NCBI GenBank assembly: GCA_025453605.1
Contig: JALOPZ010000002.1
Span: 452,631 to 516,630, forward strand
Reading direction: 5' to 3'
Origin: Candidatus Margulisiibacteriota bacterium
Lineage (GTDB): Bacteria; Margulisbacteria; WOR-1; O2-12-FULL-45-9; XYB2-FULL-48-7
DNA: 64,000 nucleotides
In this document: one piece after another, positions 1-8,309 of the stretch
Position numbering within the stretch: the first letter of the stretch is position 1
How the letters are laid out: each line of letters begins with the position of its first letter
Position numbers and translations under genes: made by a program
The notes under the pieces: generated by a model
Databases searched by the model: none
What the model saw: only the letters and a program-made list of their open reading frames with translations
What the model was told of the DNA's origin: nothing

Positions 1-427
1 GCGCGGTCAGTTCGCCGTGCGCGCCGGCCGCCGGCTGCAGTGTAAAGGCGTCGTACCCGAAGATCGCGCAGAGGTAACGTTCGAAGTCGTAAAGGAGCTG
101 CAGGATCCCCTGCACCGAATCGTCGGCCTGCCCCGGGTGCAGTTCGGTGAACATTTTAGCCGCTTCTTCGTTGACCTTGGGGTTATATTTCATCGTGCAC
201 GAACCGAGCGGGTAGAATTCGGTGTCGACCGAGAAGTTCAGCTGGGATAACCGGGTAAAGTGGCGGACCACGTCAAGCTCGGATACCTCCGGCAGGTTCA
301 GCTCCCGGCGCAGGAGTTCAGCCGGGATAAGATTGGTCAGTTCTTCGGCCGGGACATCGAGTTCGGGGAGCGAATACCCCTTTTGCCCGGGAGTTGATCG
401 TTCAAATATTAAGCCTTCATTCAACAT
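1..427 (-). CDS. gcvPB: Glycine dehydrogenase (decarboxylating) subunit 2, N-terminal part, cut by window edge
   Basis: An open frame from ATG at 427 runs off the left edge after 142 codons. It matches the second P-protein subunit of the glycine cleavage system, which decarboxylates glycine with PLP and passes the aminomethyl group to the lipoylated H protein. The diagnostic block [12 protein letters not shown] lies at about residues 72-83, and the N-terminus has the family pattern [14 protein letters not shown]. The PLP-binding lysine would be in the missing C-terminal part. It begins 7 bp after the stop of the ABC ATPase gene, so it is probably the last visible gene of the rib-ABC transcript. 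An ATG at 434 is out of frame and stops at once, so 427 is the start. I am confident of the family; gcvPA is not in the window. Confidence 0.9.
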   Translation of the reverse strand, partial: MLNEGLIFERSTPGQKGYSLPELDVPAEELTNLIPAELLRRELNLPEVSELDVVRHFTRLSQLNFSVDTEFYPLGSCTMKYNPKVNEEAAKMFTELHPGQADDSVQGILQLLYDFERYLCAIFGYDAFTLQPAAGAHGELTA

Positions 428-433
428 TCGGCA

Positions 434-1537
434 TTAAATAATGGCCTTTTGCGTCTCCGGGTCAAAGAAATGGATCTTGCGCAGGTTAAAGACCAGGCCA
501 AAGTTGCTCCCCGGCTGCGGGTCTGCCATGGCGCCGACGCGGCCGGTCAGGGAGACGCTGCCGACCTTGGCATAGACATAGGTCTCCGATCCCATCAGTT
601 CGCGGAAGTCGACCTTGGATTCGACGATCGTCTTCTGTTCGATCCAGCCCGACGAGGGAACATCCCAGATATCTTCCGGCCGGAGGCCAAAGACCACCGG
701 CTTGCCGACGTGCGCCGCGAGGAGCTGGCCGAGATCGGCTGGCACGTCGAATTTGAAGCCGTCGCACTCGAAAGAGTAAACACCGGCCGGGCTTTTGGCG
801 ATCGTCCCCCGGACAAAGTTCATCGGCGGCGAGCCGATAAAGCCAGCGACAAAGCGGTTAGCCGGCCGGTCGTAAACGTTAAGAGGGGCCTCGACCTGCT
901 GCAGTTCGCCGTTTAAGATCACGGCGATCCGCTGACCCAGGGTCATCGCTTCGGTCTGATCGTGGGTCACGTAAATGATCGTCGCCTCCAGTTTCTTGTG
1001 CAGGCGCTGCAGCTCGGCCCGCATTTGGACGCGCAGTTTGGCGTCGAGATTGGAGAGCGGCTCGTCCATCAAAAAGACCTTGGGATTGCGGACGATCGCC
1101 CGCCCCAGCGCCACCCGCTGCCGCTGGCCGCCGGACAGCTGCTTGGGATAGCGGTCAAGCAGATTGGCCAGTTCCAGGATATCCCCGGCTTCACGAACCC
1201 GCTGGTCGATCTCCTTTTTGGGGATCCCGCTCAGCTTGAGGCCGAAGGCCATGTTATCGTAGACCTTCATGTGCGGATACAGGGCGTACGACTGAAAGAC
1301 CATGGCGATGTTCCGGTCCTTGGGCGCCACGTCATTGATCAGCTGGTCGCCGATCTGGATCTTCCCCGACGAGATCTCCTCCAGGCCGGCGATCATCCGC
1401 AGGGTCGTCGTTTTGCCGCAGCCCGAGGGGCCGACCATCACAACGAACTCTTTGTCCTTGATCTCCAGGTTGACGTCCTTGACCGCGACGACGTCGTCAA
1501 AATATTTGCAAACATTCTCCAGTAAAACTCGCGCCAC
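434..1537 (-). CDS. ugpC: ABC transporter ATP-binding protein, MalK/UgpC/MsmX type
   Basis: This is a 367-residue ATPase that powers carbohydrate ABC importers. It has Walker A GPSGCGKT (36-43), signature LSGGQ (134-138), Walker B ending DEP (158-160), the switch histidine in THDQTEAMTL (192) and a C-terminal TOBE-type extension from about 240, which is the layout of the MalK/UgpC/MsmX subfamily. The start is GTG at 1537, with an AAGGAG-type RBS inside the end of ribH two bases upstream. No permease or binding protein is adjacent, so it may be a shared ATPase serving several unlinked importers, as MsmX does; that is inference. Its place between ribH and gcvPB gives no substrate clue. Confidence 0.92.
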   Translation of the reverse strand: MARVLLENVCKYFDDVVAVKDVNLEIKDKEFVVMVGPSGCGKTTTLRMIAGLEEISSGKIQIGDQLINDVAPKDRNIAMVFQSYALYPHMKVYDNMAFGLKLSGIPKKEIDQRVREAGDILELANLLDRYPKQLSGGQRQRVALGRAIVRNPKVFLMDEPLSNLDAKLRVQMRAELQRLHKKLEATIIYVTHDQTEAMTLGQRIAVILNGELQQVEAPLNVYDRPANRFVAGFIGSPPMNFVRGTIAKSPAGVYSFECDGFKFDVPADLGQLLAAHVGKPVVFGLRPEDIWDVPSSGWIEQKTIVESKVDFRELMGSETYVYAKVGSVSLTGRVGAMADPQPGSNFGLVFNLRKIHFFDPETQKAII

Positions 1538-1539
1538 GT

Positions 1540-1998
1540 CTACAGCTCCTTGCTCAGATTCGCCAGCTCGATCGCGGACATCGCCGCGGCAAATCCTTTA
1601 TTTCCCGGTTTCGCGCCGGACCGTTCCAGCGCCTGTTCCAGGTTGTCGGTCGTCAGAATACCGAATATGACCGGCACCCCGCTGTCGAGCGAAACCTTGG
1701 CGACCCCCTTGGCCGCCTCGGAGGCGACGTAATCGAAGTGCGGCGTGCTCCCCCGGATGACCGCCCCCAGACAGATGACCGCGTCGTAATCCTTGGCGAT
1801 CTTCTGGGCGATCAGCGGGATCTCAAACGCCCCCGGCACCCAGACAACGTCGACATTAACATCCTTGGCTCCGTGCCGTTTGAGGCAGTCTTCCGCCCCC
1901 GCCAGCAACCCCTTCGAAGCCAATTCATTGAAACGCGAAACGATGAGCCCGAACTTTAGTTTACTGGCGTCAAGATTCCCGGTGATGACTTTTCCCAT
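1540..1998 (-). CDS. ribH: 6,7-dimethyl-8-ribityllumazine synthase
   Basis: This 152-residue lumazine synthase condenses the ribityl-aminouracil intermediate with 3,4-dihydroxy-2-butanone 4-phosphate, the penultimate step to riboflavin. The family pattern is clear: SRFNE near the N-terminus, PGAFEIP, and [17 protein letters not shown] chose ATG at 1998 because GGAGGAGAT stands directly before it. A longer frame upstream would begin inside ribBA and lacks a good RBS. The gene overlaps the end of ribBA by 29 bp and is followed after 2 bp by the ABC ATPase, so translation is probably coupled. The length is normal for the family. Confidence 0.95.
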   Translation of the reverse strand: MGKVITGNLDASKLKFGLIVSRFNELASKGLLAGAEDCLKRHGAKDVNVDVVWVPGAFEIPLIAQKIAKDYDAVICLGAVIRGSTPHFDYVASEAAKGVAKVSLDSGVPVIFGILTTDNLEQALERSGAKPGNKGFAAAMSAIELANLSKEL

Positions 1999-3244
1999 GT
2001 TTATCTCCTCCTTGCCCCGAGGTTCCCCGAGGGGCATTTAAAATGTGGCCGAGTTTTTCCGATTTGGTGCTGAGATACCGCGCGTTGTGCTCGTTGGGCA
2101 GCATCTCCAGCGGCACCCGCTGGGTGATCGCCAAACCGTACCCCTCAAGGCCGATCACTTTTTTCGGATTGTTGGTGATCAGCCGGATCGTCGACAAACC
2201 GAGATCGGCCAGGATCTGGGCCCCGATCCCGTAGTCGCGCAGGTCGGCCGGATAACCGAGCGCCTCGTTGGCCTCGACCGTGTCGAGCCCCTGATCCTGC
2301 AAAGCATACGCTTTTAATTTATCTTTCAGGCCGATCCCCCGCCCCTCCTGCCGCATGTAAAGGAGCACTCCCTGGCCGGTAAAGTCGATCTTCTCCAGGG
2401 CGCTGGCCAGCTGTTCGCCGCAATCGCAGCGGCGGGAACCGAAGACGTCGCCGGTCAGACATTCGGAGTGGACCCGGACCAGCACGTCCTTTTCACCCTC
2501 AACCTTCCCCTTGACCAGCGCGACGTGAATGTCGCCGCTTAGGGAATCCTCGTAAGCGTGAGCGACAAAATCGCCGTGGGCGGTCGGCAGCCTGGTCGTG
2601 GAGACGCGCCGGACAAAGCGTTCGTGTTGAACCCGGTAAGAGATCAGATCGGCGATCGTGATCATTTTTAAGTTGTGCCGGGCGGCGAACGCCCGCAGCT
2701 CCGTTGTCCGGGCCATGCTCCCGTCAGGATTGATGATCTCGCAGATCACGGCCGCCGGGTACAGACCGGCCAGCCTGGCCAGGTCAACGGCCGCCTCGGT
2801 GTGGCCGGCCCGTTTGAGCACGCCCCCCTCTTTGACGCGGAGCGGAAAGATGTGGCCGGGCGTCGCCAGGTCGTCTTTTTTGGTCAGCGGGTTGATCAGC
2901 AGCTCGACCGTCCGGGCCCGATCGGCCGGCGAAATGCCGGTCGTAAGGCCGAACTTCTTCGCTCCGTCGACCGAAACGGTGAACGCGGTCTTCATCTTTT
3001 CGGTGTTCTCAGTCACCATCTGCGGCAGTCCGAGCTGATCGAGCCGTTCACCGGTCAGCGGCACGCAGACCAGCCCTTTCGCATTGGTGATCATAAAGTT
3101 GACCGCTTCCGGCGTGATCTTGCCGGCGGCGATGACCAGATCGCCCTCGTTCTCCCGGTCGGCGTCGTCGACCACCACCACCATCTTGCCGTTCTGGATG
3201 TCGCCGATCGCCTCGGCGATCGAATTGAATTTAGTTATTGTCAT
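1970..3244 (-). CDS. ribBA: Bifunctional DHBP synthase / GTP cyclohydrolase II
   Basis: This 424-residue fusion catalyses both entry steps of riboflavin synthesis. The RibB half (about 1-205) makes dihydroxybutanone phosphate from ribulose 5-phosphate and shows the acidic block [10 protein letters not shown] near residue 30. The RibA half (about 210-400) opens GTP and carries the zinc pattern C-X10-C-X-C in [17 protein letters not shown], plus RQEGRGIGL. It overlaps ribE by 14 bp upstream and ribH by 29 bp downstream. The last 20 or so residues are hydrophilic and probably dispensable, since they exist where the frame reads into ribH. Confidence 0.95.
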   Translation of the reverse strand: MTITKFNSIAEAIGDIQNGKMVVVVDDADRENEGDLVIAAGKITPEAVNFMITNAKGLVCVPLTGERLDQLGLPQMVTENTEKMKTAFTVSVDGAKKFGLTTGISPADRARTVELLINPLTKKDDLATPGHIFPLRVKEGGVLKRAGHTEAAVDLARLAGLYPAAVICEIINPDGSMARTTELRAFAARHNLKMITIADLISYRVQHERFVRRVSTTRLPTAHGDFVAHAYEDSLSGDIHVALVKGKVEGEKDVLVRVHSECLTGDVFGSRRCDCGEQLASALEKIDFTGQGVLLYMRQEGRGIGLKDKLKAYALQDQGLDTVEANEALGYPADLRDYGIGAQILADLGLSTIRLITNNPKKVIGLEGYGLAITQRVPLEMLPNEHNARYLSTKSEKLGHILNAPRGTSGQGGDKHGKSHHRES

Positions 3245-3890
3245 TTCCCCCCAGCGGCATGATGCCGAGCCGCATCATCATCTCGTCGCTGACGCCGCGC
3301 GGCTCGCCCATCAGGTGCTTTTCGATGTACTTGGAGATCAGATCGACTTCGATGTTGACCCGGTCCCCGACCGCCTTGCTCGTCAAGGTCGTGTGCCGGC
3401 TGGTGTGCGGAATAACGGTCACTTTTAACAGGCTGTCGCGAAAATCGGCGACGGTCAGGCTCGCCCCGTCGACCGCGATCGACCCTTTGGCGACCAGGTA
3501 GCGGAGCAGGTCGCTCGGGATCGAGAGCCAGAGATCAAAGCCCTCGCCGTTCTTGGTCCGGTTCCGGACCTCGGCTGTCCCGTCGATGTGGCCGGTGACC
3601 AGATGGCCGCCCAGCCGACCGCCGATCGGCAGCGCTTTTTCCAGGTTAACTTTGTCGGAGATCTTGAGGTCGATCAGGGCGGAACGTTTGATGGTCTCAT
3701 TGGAGACGTCGAATTCGGCAAAACCGCGTCGGCACTGGGTTGCGGTCAGGCAGGCGCCGTTGACAGCCACGCTGTCGCCCGGCTTTAGATCATCAAAATA
3801 CTTGCCGGCCGAAACGACTAGTTTGGCGGAATTCTGCGTGCGGATGAAGGATGCTACCACCCCGATCTGCTCGACGATCCCCGTGAACAT
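3231..3890 (-). CDS. ribE: Riboflavin synthase alpha chain
   Basis: This 219-residue enzyme converts two lumazine molecules to riboflavin and the ribityl-aminouracil. The typical start [10 protein letters not shown] is present. The protein is two tandem lumazine-binding barrels: the first contains [10 protein letters not shown] and the second [10 protein letters not shown] and ends with [11 protein letters not shown]. It is the first gene of a rib operon (ribE-ribBA-ribH) that lacks ribD. There is no room for an FMN riboswitch: a -10 hexamer lies only 6 bp before the ATG, so the mRNA is probably leaderless. Confidence 0.95.
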   Translation of the reverse strand: MFTGIVEQIGVVASFIRTQNSAKLVVSAGKYFDDLKPGDSVAVNGACLTATQCRRGFAEFDVSNETIKRSALIDLKISDKVNLEKALPIGGRLGGHLVTGHIDGTAEVRNRTKNGEGFDLWLSIPSDLLRYLVAKGSIAVDGASLTVADFRDSLLKVTVIPHTSRHTTLTSKAVGDRVNIEVDLISKYIEKHLMGEPRGVSDEMMMRLGIMPLGGNDNN

Positions 3891-3896
3891 ACCGTT

Positions 3897-3926
3897 ATTT
3901 TACCATAAAAACGGCTACTTTCTCAA
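3897..3926 (-). promoter_or_regulatory. Promoter of ribE
   Basis: On the minus strand a -35 TTGAGA (plus 3921-3926) stands 18 bp from an extended -10, TGG-TAAAAT (hexamer 3897-3902). The ribE ATG follows after six bases, which places the predicted transcription start at or near the start codon. The -35 lies in the loop of the nusB terminator. Confidence 0.7.
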
Positions 3927-3933
3927 GTAGCCG
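3905..3933 (-). terminator. Rho-independent terminator after nusB
   Basis: The minus strand reads a perfect 9-bp stem (CGGCTACTT / AAGTAGCCG) with a GAGA loop, followed by TTTTTAT. The nusB stop codon lies inside the stem. The terminator overlaps the ribE promoter, so transcription of nusB and ribE is separated within about 35 bp. Confidence 0.8.
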
Positions 3934-4310
3934 CCGAGGATACCATTGATGAATTTACCCGCTTCTTCGCCGGAGTACTTTTTGGCCAGTTCGACCGCTT
4001 CGTTGATGATGACCGAGTGGGGAGTGTCGGTTGCCGTCAGCTCGTAAACAGCCAGCCGCAGGATCGCCAGATCGACCTTACCGAGCCGGTCGAGCGGCCA
4101 ATCTGTGGAGAGCTGGGCGATCGAACCGTCGCTAGCCGTCCGGTTCTGCCAGGCCGCCTCTGCCAGTTCGCGCGCGAATTTCTTGGTCTCGTCAATATAC
4201 GGCTCTTCAGTCAGCAGATTGTCGAGCGCGGCGGCGATATCGTGGCCGCTCATTTCGGCCTGGTAGAGGGCTTGCATGGCGAGGCGGCGGGCCGTTGTCC
4301 GTTTGCCCAT
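3915..4310 (-). CDS. nusB: Transcription antitermination factor NusB
   Basis: This 131-residue all-helical protein binds boxA RNA with NusE/S10 in rRNA antitermination complexes. The N-terminal RTTARRLAMQALYQAE and the C-terminal HSVIINEAVELAKKYSGEEA are typical NusB segments, and the length is normal. Its ATG overlaps the TGA of accC. The accC-nusB neighbourhood is also seen in Firmicutes. A boxA-like sequence is present in the 16S leader at 58107-58119, a likely target in the same window. Confidence 0.95.
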   Translation of the reverse strand: MGKRTTARRLAMQALYQAEMSGHDIAAALDNLLTEEPYIDETKKFARELAEAAWQNRTASDGSIAQLSTDWPLDRLGKVDLAILRLAVYELTATDTPHSVIINEAVELAKKYSGEEAGKFINGILGGYLRK

Positions 4311-5653
4311 CAGCCGCCGAACTGCTCTTCAATGAACTTGGTGGTCGTCAGCCCTTTTTTAAAAGCGTCGTTGCGCAGGACCTTGAGGTGGAACGGGATA
4401 GTGGTGTGAACGCCGTCGATAACGTATTCGTCAAGCGCCCGCTCCATTCGCTGGATGGCCTCGGGCCGGTCCTTCCCCCAGGCGATCAGCTTAGCGATCA
4501 GCGAGTCATAGTGCGGCTGGATGTAATAGCCGGAAAAAGCGTGGCTGTCGACCCGGATGCCGGGGCCGCCCGGCGCGTGGTAAGCCCGGATCTCGCCCGG
4601 CGACGGCATAAAGTTGCGGGTGTGATCTTCGGCGTTGATCCGGCACTCGATCGCGTGCCCCCGGTATTTAATTTCCGACTGCTTCAGGTCCATTTTTTCG
4701 CCGGCGGCGATCAGGATCTGTTCTTTGATGATGTCGACGTTGGTGATCATCTCGGTGACCGGGTGCTCTACCTGGACCCGGGTATTCATTTCCATAAAGT
4801 AAAAGTGGCCATGCTTGTCAAAAAGAAATTCGATGGTGCCGGCGCTGTAATAATTAACCGCTTTGGCCGCCCGGACCGCTGCTTCGCCCAGTTTTTTCCG
4901 GGTCTTTTCGTCAACGGCCGGAGAGAGCGATTCTTCAACCAGTTTCTGATGGCGCCGCTGGATCGAACAGTCGCGCTCGCCCAGATAGACCGTGTTGCCG
5001 AACTTATCGGCCAGGAGCTGGACTTCGATATGCCGCGGCTCCTCAATGAATTTTTCGACGTAAACCTCAGGATTGCCAAAGGCCGCCTCTGCCTCGGTCC
5101 GCGCCATCCGCATCAGGTGAACAAATTCGGCGGGGTCCCGTACCAAACGCATCCCCCGCCCACCGCCGCCCGCCGTCGCCTTAACGATAACCGGATAACC
5201 GATCTTATCGGCGATCTTTTTTGCCTCTTTTTCGTCGGCGATCGTCCCATCGGAACCCGGCACGGTCGGCACGCCGGCTTTAGCGACCGTTTTACGAGCG
5301 GTTGCCTTGTCCCCCATCTTTTCCATCGCTTCGATCGCCGGGCCGATGAAGACCAGCCCATTGGCCGCGCAAATGTCGGCGAACTTGGCGTTTTCCGCTA
5401 AAAAGCCGTAACCGGGGTGAATTGCCTGGACGCCGGCCACTTCGGCAACGCTGATGATGCTGGGGATATTAAGATAGCTCTTGGCGGGCACGGCCGGACC
5501 GATACAATACGCCTCGTCGGCGATCTTGACGTGGAGGGAATCTTTGTCCGCTTCCGAATAGACCGCCACCGCCCCGATCCCCATCTCTTTGGCCGCGCGG
5601 ATGATCCGGACCGCGATCTCCCCGCGGTTAGCGACTAAGATCTTTTTGAACAT
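4310..5653 (-). CDS. accC: Acetyl-CoA carboxylase, biotin carboxylase subunit
   Basis: This 447-residue enzyme carboxylates biotin on the carrier protein AccB using ATP and bicarbonate, the first half-reaction of acetyl-CoA carboxylase. It has an N-terminal Rossmann-like domain (KKILVANRGEIAVRI), an ATP-grasp domain with the glycine loop AGGGGRGMR near residue 165, and the catalytic region EMNTRVQVEHPVTE near 290. accB, the usual neighbour, is absent here and must lie elsewhere. The downstream partner is nusB, coupled by a TGATG overlap. Its own promoter overlaps the stop codon of the upstream transporter gene. Confidence 0.95.
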   Translation of the reverse strand: MFKKILVANRGEIAVRIIRAAKEMGIGAVAVYSEADKDSLHVKIADEAYCIGPAVPAKSYLNIPSIISVAEVAGVQAIHPGYGFLAENAKFADICAANGLVFIGPAIEAMEKMGDKATARKTVAKAGVPTVPGSDGTIADEKEAKKIADKIGYPVIVKATAGGGGRGMRLVRDPAEFVHLMRMARTEAEAAFGNPEVYVEKFIEEPRHIEVQLLADKFGNTVYLGERDCSIQRRHQKLVEESLSPAVDEKTRKKLGEAAVRAAKAVNYYSAGTIEFLFDKHGHFYFMEMNTRVQVEHPVTEMITNVDIIKEQILIAAGEKMDLKQSEIKYRGHAIECRINAEDHTRNFMPSPGEIRAYHAPGGPGIRVDSHAFSGYYIQPHYDSLIAKLIAWGKDRPEAIQRMERALDEYVIDGVHTTIPFHLKVLRNDAFKKGLTTTKFIEEQFGG

Positions 5654-5661
5654 GCGCGGTC

Positions 5662-5670
5662 ATTATATCA
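5662..5670 (-). promoter_or_regulatory. Extended -10 element of accC
   Basis: The minus strand has TGA-TATAAT (hexamer plus 5662-5667), and the accC ATG follows after 8 bases. The hexamer overlaps the TAA stop of the Nramp gene. No convincing -35 or Shine-Dalgarno is visible, so a leaderless mRNA is likely. Confidence 0.6.
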
Positions 5671-6889
5671 TGAAGACCAGGGCCAGGGAAGCGGCGGCGA
5701 TCACCAGCACCACCCCCCAGACGATAACATTATAAAGGCGGTGGTTGGTGTAATTGCCCATCAGGCGCCGGTTATTGATCAGCTGCAGCATAAAGATCAG
5801 GATGATCGGCAACAAAAATCCCTGGATCGCCTGGGCCAAGTACATTACGAACAGGAGCCGGAGCGCGGGGACCAGCACAATGGCCGCGCCGCAAAAGATC
5901 AGGACCGAATACAAGCCGTAGAAGACCGGCGCTTCCCGGTATTTCCGGTTCAAACCGCTTTCAAAACCGAACGCTTCGCAGATCGCATAGGCGGTAGAAA
6001 GCGGCACAATGAACGAGGTCAGCGTCGAGGCGCCGATCAACCCGAGCGCAAAAAGGACCTCGGCAAAGGTCCCCGCCAGCGGCCGGAGCGCTACCGCCGC
6101 TTCTTTGGCCGTTTCGATCCTGATCCCGTGGGCAAACAGGGTGGCGGCGCAGGCAATAATGATAAAGAGCGAAATGAAATCGGTAAAAAAAGCCCCGATG
6201 ACCACTTCCAGCCGCTCGTATTTATACTGGCGGAGCGATAAGCCCTTATCAACGATCGACGCCTGCAGGTAAAATTGCATCCAGGGGGTGATCGTCGTGC
6301 CGATGAAAGCGATCAACAGGAACAGATAATGCTGGGACCATTCAATGGTCGGGGTCAGGGTCGAGCGAACGACCAGGCCCCAGTCCGGGCTGGCCATAAA
6401 ACCGGAGATCACGTAGCTGAAAGCGAGCAGGCAGAGCAGGAGAAATATCCTCTCCACCTGGCGGTAGTTCCCCTTGATCACCAGGGACCAGATCAGCAGC
6501 GCCATGATCGGGACCGAAAAGTATTTATAGATCCCCAGGATCTCAAAACCGGCGGCGATCCCGGCAAAATTAGAGATGATCGTCGCTCCGTTAGCGACCA
6601 GCAGAGCCACCATGGCAAAGAACGTCCAGCGCAGACCGTACTGCTCCCTGATCAGGTCTGCCAGCCCTTTGCCGGTCACTACGCCCAACCGGGCCGACAT
6701 CTCCTGGACCAGCGCCAGGGCAACAGTGATCAGCAGCAGGATCCAGAGGAGCTTATAACCGAAGTGGGAGCCGGCGATCGAGTAGGTCGTGATCCCGCCC
6801 GCGTCATTATCGGCGAACGAGGTGATGATCCCCGGGCCCAGGATCATCAGAAAGATCCAGATCCGCCCCCACCCCGATAACATCCGCAT
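5663..6889 (-). CDS. Nramp-family divalent metal transporter, probably the NRMT (magnesium) type
   Basis: This 408-residue polytopic membrane protein has about 11 hydrophobic segments. It aligns with SLC11/Nramp transporters from the first helix (GPGIITSFADNDAGGITTYS). The canonical DPGN metal motif of helix 1 is replaced by DNDAGG, and the methionine motif of helix 6 is replaced by a GTTITPWMQ segment. Such changes fit the Nramp-related magnesium transporters rather than Mn/Fe Nramp. Its start codon overlaps the stop of an MgtE-like sensor gene, which supports Mg2+ as the substrate. The family is firm; the metal is inference. Confidence 0.8.
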   Translation of the reverse strand: MRMLSGWGRIWIFLMILGPGIITSFADNDAGGITTYSIAGSHFGYKLLWILLLITVALALVQEMSARLGVVTGKGLADLIREQYGLRWTFFAMVALLVANGATIISNFAGIAAGFEILGIYKYFSVPIMALLIWSLVIKGNYRQVERIFLLLCLLAFSYVISGFMASPDWGLVVRSTLTPTIEWSQHYLFLLIAFIGTTITPWMQFYLQASIVDKGLSLRQYKYERLEVVIGAFFTDFISLFIIIACAATLFAHGIRIETAKEAAVALRPLAGTFAEVLFALGLIGASTLTSFIVPLSTAYAICEAFGFESGLNRKYREAPVFYGLYSVLIFCGAAIVLVPALRLLFVMYLAQAIQGFLLPIILIFMLQLINNRRLMGNYTNHRLYNVIVWGVVLVIAAASLALVFMI

Positions 6890-8151
6890 CAGCCCACCAT
6901 CAGCCTTTTTCGGCGGGACATTGGCGGCAGGACCAGGTCCATGACATCGTCGATGGTAATGATCCCCTGGATCCGTCCTTCCGCGTCAACGACCGGCACG
7001 GCCAGCAGGTTATATTTGGAAAAGACGTCGGCCACTTCCCGCTCGTTCATCTCCGGTGCCACGACGATGGGCTCTTTGATCATCACCTCGGAAACCGGCA
7101 GATGCGGCTGGGCAACGATCAGGCTGCGAAGCGAGATAACGCCGGCCAATCGCCCGTCGTTGTCGACCACGTACAGATAGTAGATCGTCTCCGCGTTCGG
7201 CGCCAGCTGCCGGAGCTGGGTGATAACTTCTTCAACCGTCAGGTTCAGGGCGAGGGAGATGAACTCGGTCGTCATCAGGCCGCCGGCGGTCTCGTCGCGG
7301 TGCTTGAGCAGCTTGCGGATCTCCGCCGCTTTACGCACCCGCATCAGGCGGAGAAGCTCATCCGCTTTTTCGCCGGGCAGGTCGCCGATGATGTCGGCCA
7401 CCTCGTCGACCGGCATCTTCTCCAGCACGCCGAGCGCTTTCTTGGTATCAAGCGTCTGGATCAGCAGCGCCCCAAGCACCGGCTCCAATTCATGCAACGC
7501 TTCAGCGGCGGTCTTTTCGGTCAGCGAGGAGAAGATCTCCGCTTTCTTATCGGTCTGCACCTGAGAAATGATCTGAGCGACATCGGCCGGGTGCAGATCG
7601 GTGATCTGCTGGGTCGGAATGGTGATCTTACCGCCCGAGAGGCTCTGGACATGGTCCCAGCCGATCAGTTTATCATGGAGCGGGCGGCGCAAGAGCGCGG
7701 CCAGCCAGGCGGCCGGGCCCTCCAGGCCGAGTCGCCGGACCATCCCCCGGAAACCGACATCGGCCGCGATGAGGCGGACCTCCATGTCCACCTTGGCCAG
7801 CTGAAGATCGTTCACCCGGAGCACCCTTGCCCCTTCCAGATCGACGACCTGCTGGTCGATCACGTCGCGCTGCAGCAGGACCTCGCCGTCGCGCAATCGG
7901 GTAAAGGGGACACGATCTTTGGTCGCCCGGGTCGAAACGAACTGCCGGCCGATCAGGTCGATCTCGCTGAGCAAAATGACCTTTTCCTCTTTTTTCTCGC
8001 CGGCCAGGATGACCAGCAGGCCGGTGACCCGGGGAAAAACGTCACCCAGGGTGATGATAATATCCTTAACCCGGCCGATATTTTCCTGCACCCGGTCGAC
8101 GACCGGATCGCCGATCAGCTCGGAAACGAACATTTCGGAGAAGAGGACCAT
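6889..8151 (-). CDS. Soluble MgtE-type Mg2+ sensor protein (PRC barrel, MgtE-N, CBS pair)
   Basis: This 420-residue protein has no membrane segments. The order is two PRC-barrel-like units (about 1-60 and 85-150), an MgtE N-terminal helical superhelix (about 175-285, with repeats such as MPVDEVADIIGDLPGEKADELL) and a CBS pair (about 290-410, ending GIITIDDVMDLV). In MgtE channels the N and CBS domains sense Mg2+ and gate the pore; here the pore domain is absent and the next gene, overlapping by one base, is an Nramp-type transporter. I infer a two-protein arrangement in which this subunit gates the partner. The start ATG at 8151 follows a GAGGGGG stretch 15 bases upstream. Confidence 0.8.
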   Translation of the reverse strand: MVLFSEMFVSELIGDPVVDRVQENIGRVKDIIITLGDVFPRVTGLLVILAGEKKEEKVILLSEIDLIGRQFVSTRATKDRVPFTRLRDGEVLLQRDVIDQQVVDLEGARVLRVNDLQLAKVDMEVRLIAADVGFRGMVRRLGLEGPAAWLAALLRRPLHDKLIGWDHVQSLSGGKITIPTQQITDLHPADVAQIISQVQTDKKAEIFSSLTEKTAAEALHELEPVLGALLIQTLDTKKALGVLEKMPVDEVADIIGDLPGEKADELLRLMRVRKAAEIRKLLKHRDETAGGLMTTEFISLALNLTVEEVITQLRQLAPNAETIYYLYVVDNDGRLAGVISLRSLIVAQPHLPVSEVMIKEPIVVAPEMNEREVADVFSKYNLLAVPVVDAEGRIQGIITIDDVMDLVLPPMSRRKRLMVG

Positions 8152-8260
8152 TTATAAGGAAACCCCCTCACTAACATATTTTCCCTTAGGCTCATTTCAC
8201 GAATGGGAGAAAAGGCAATTCGAGCAATGAGACATGGCGCGATTTTTCGCGAAGGGTTAC

Positions 8261-8281
8261 ATTATAAGGTTATTGTAACCT
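8261..8281 (-). promoter_or_regulatory. Promoter with palindromic operator before the MgtE/Nramp pair
   Basis: The minus strand has TATAAT (plus 8261-8266) directly next to a perfect 6-bp inverted repeat, AGGTTA-N3-TAACCT (8267-8281). This is placed as an operator touching the -10 would be. About 110 bases of leader separate it from the sensor gene start; they contain a small CGCGA/TCGCG hairpin. The regulator is unknown. Confidence 0.5.
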
Positions 8282-8309
8282 GATGCCCCCCATCTGGCAA
8301 CCCCGATAT

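Noticed and set aside
3888..3933. FMN riboswitch before ribE
   Set aside because: Only about 25 bp separate nusB and ribE; no conserved FMN aptamer sequence is present.
8152..8260. M-box magnesium riboswitch before the MgtE/Nramp pair
   Set aside because: The leader is about 110 bases with only a small hairpin; I see no M-box core.
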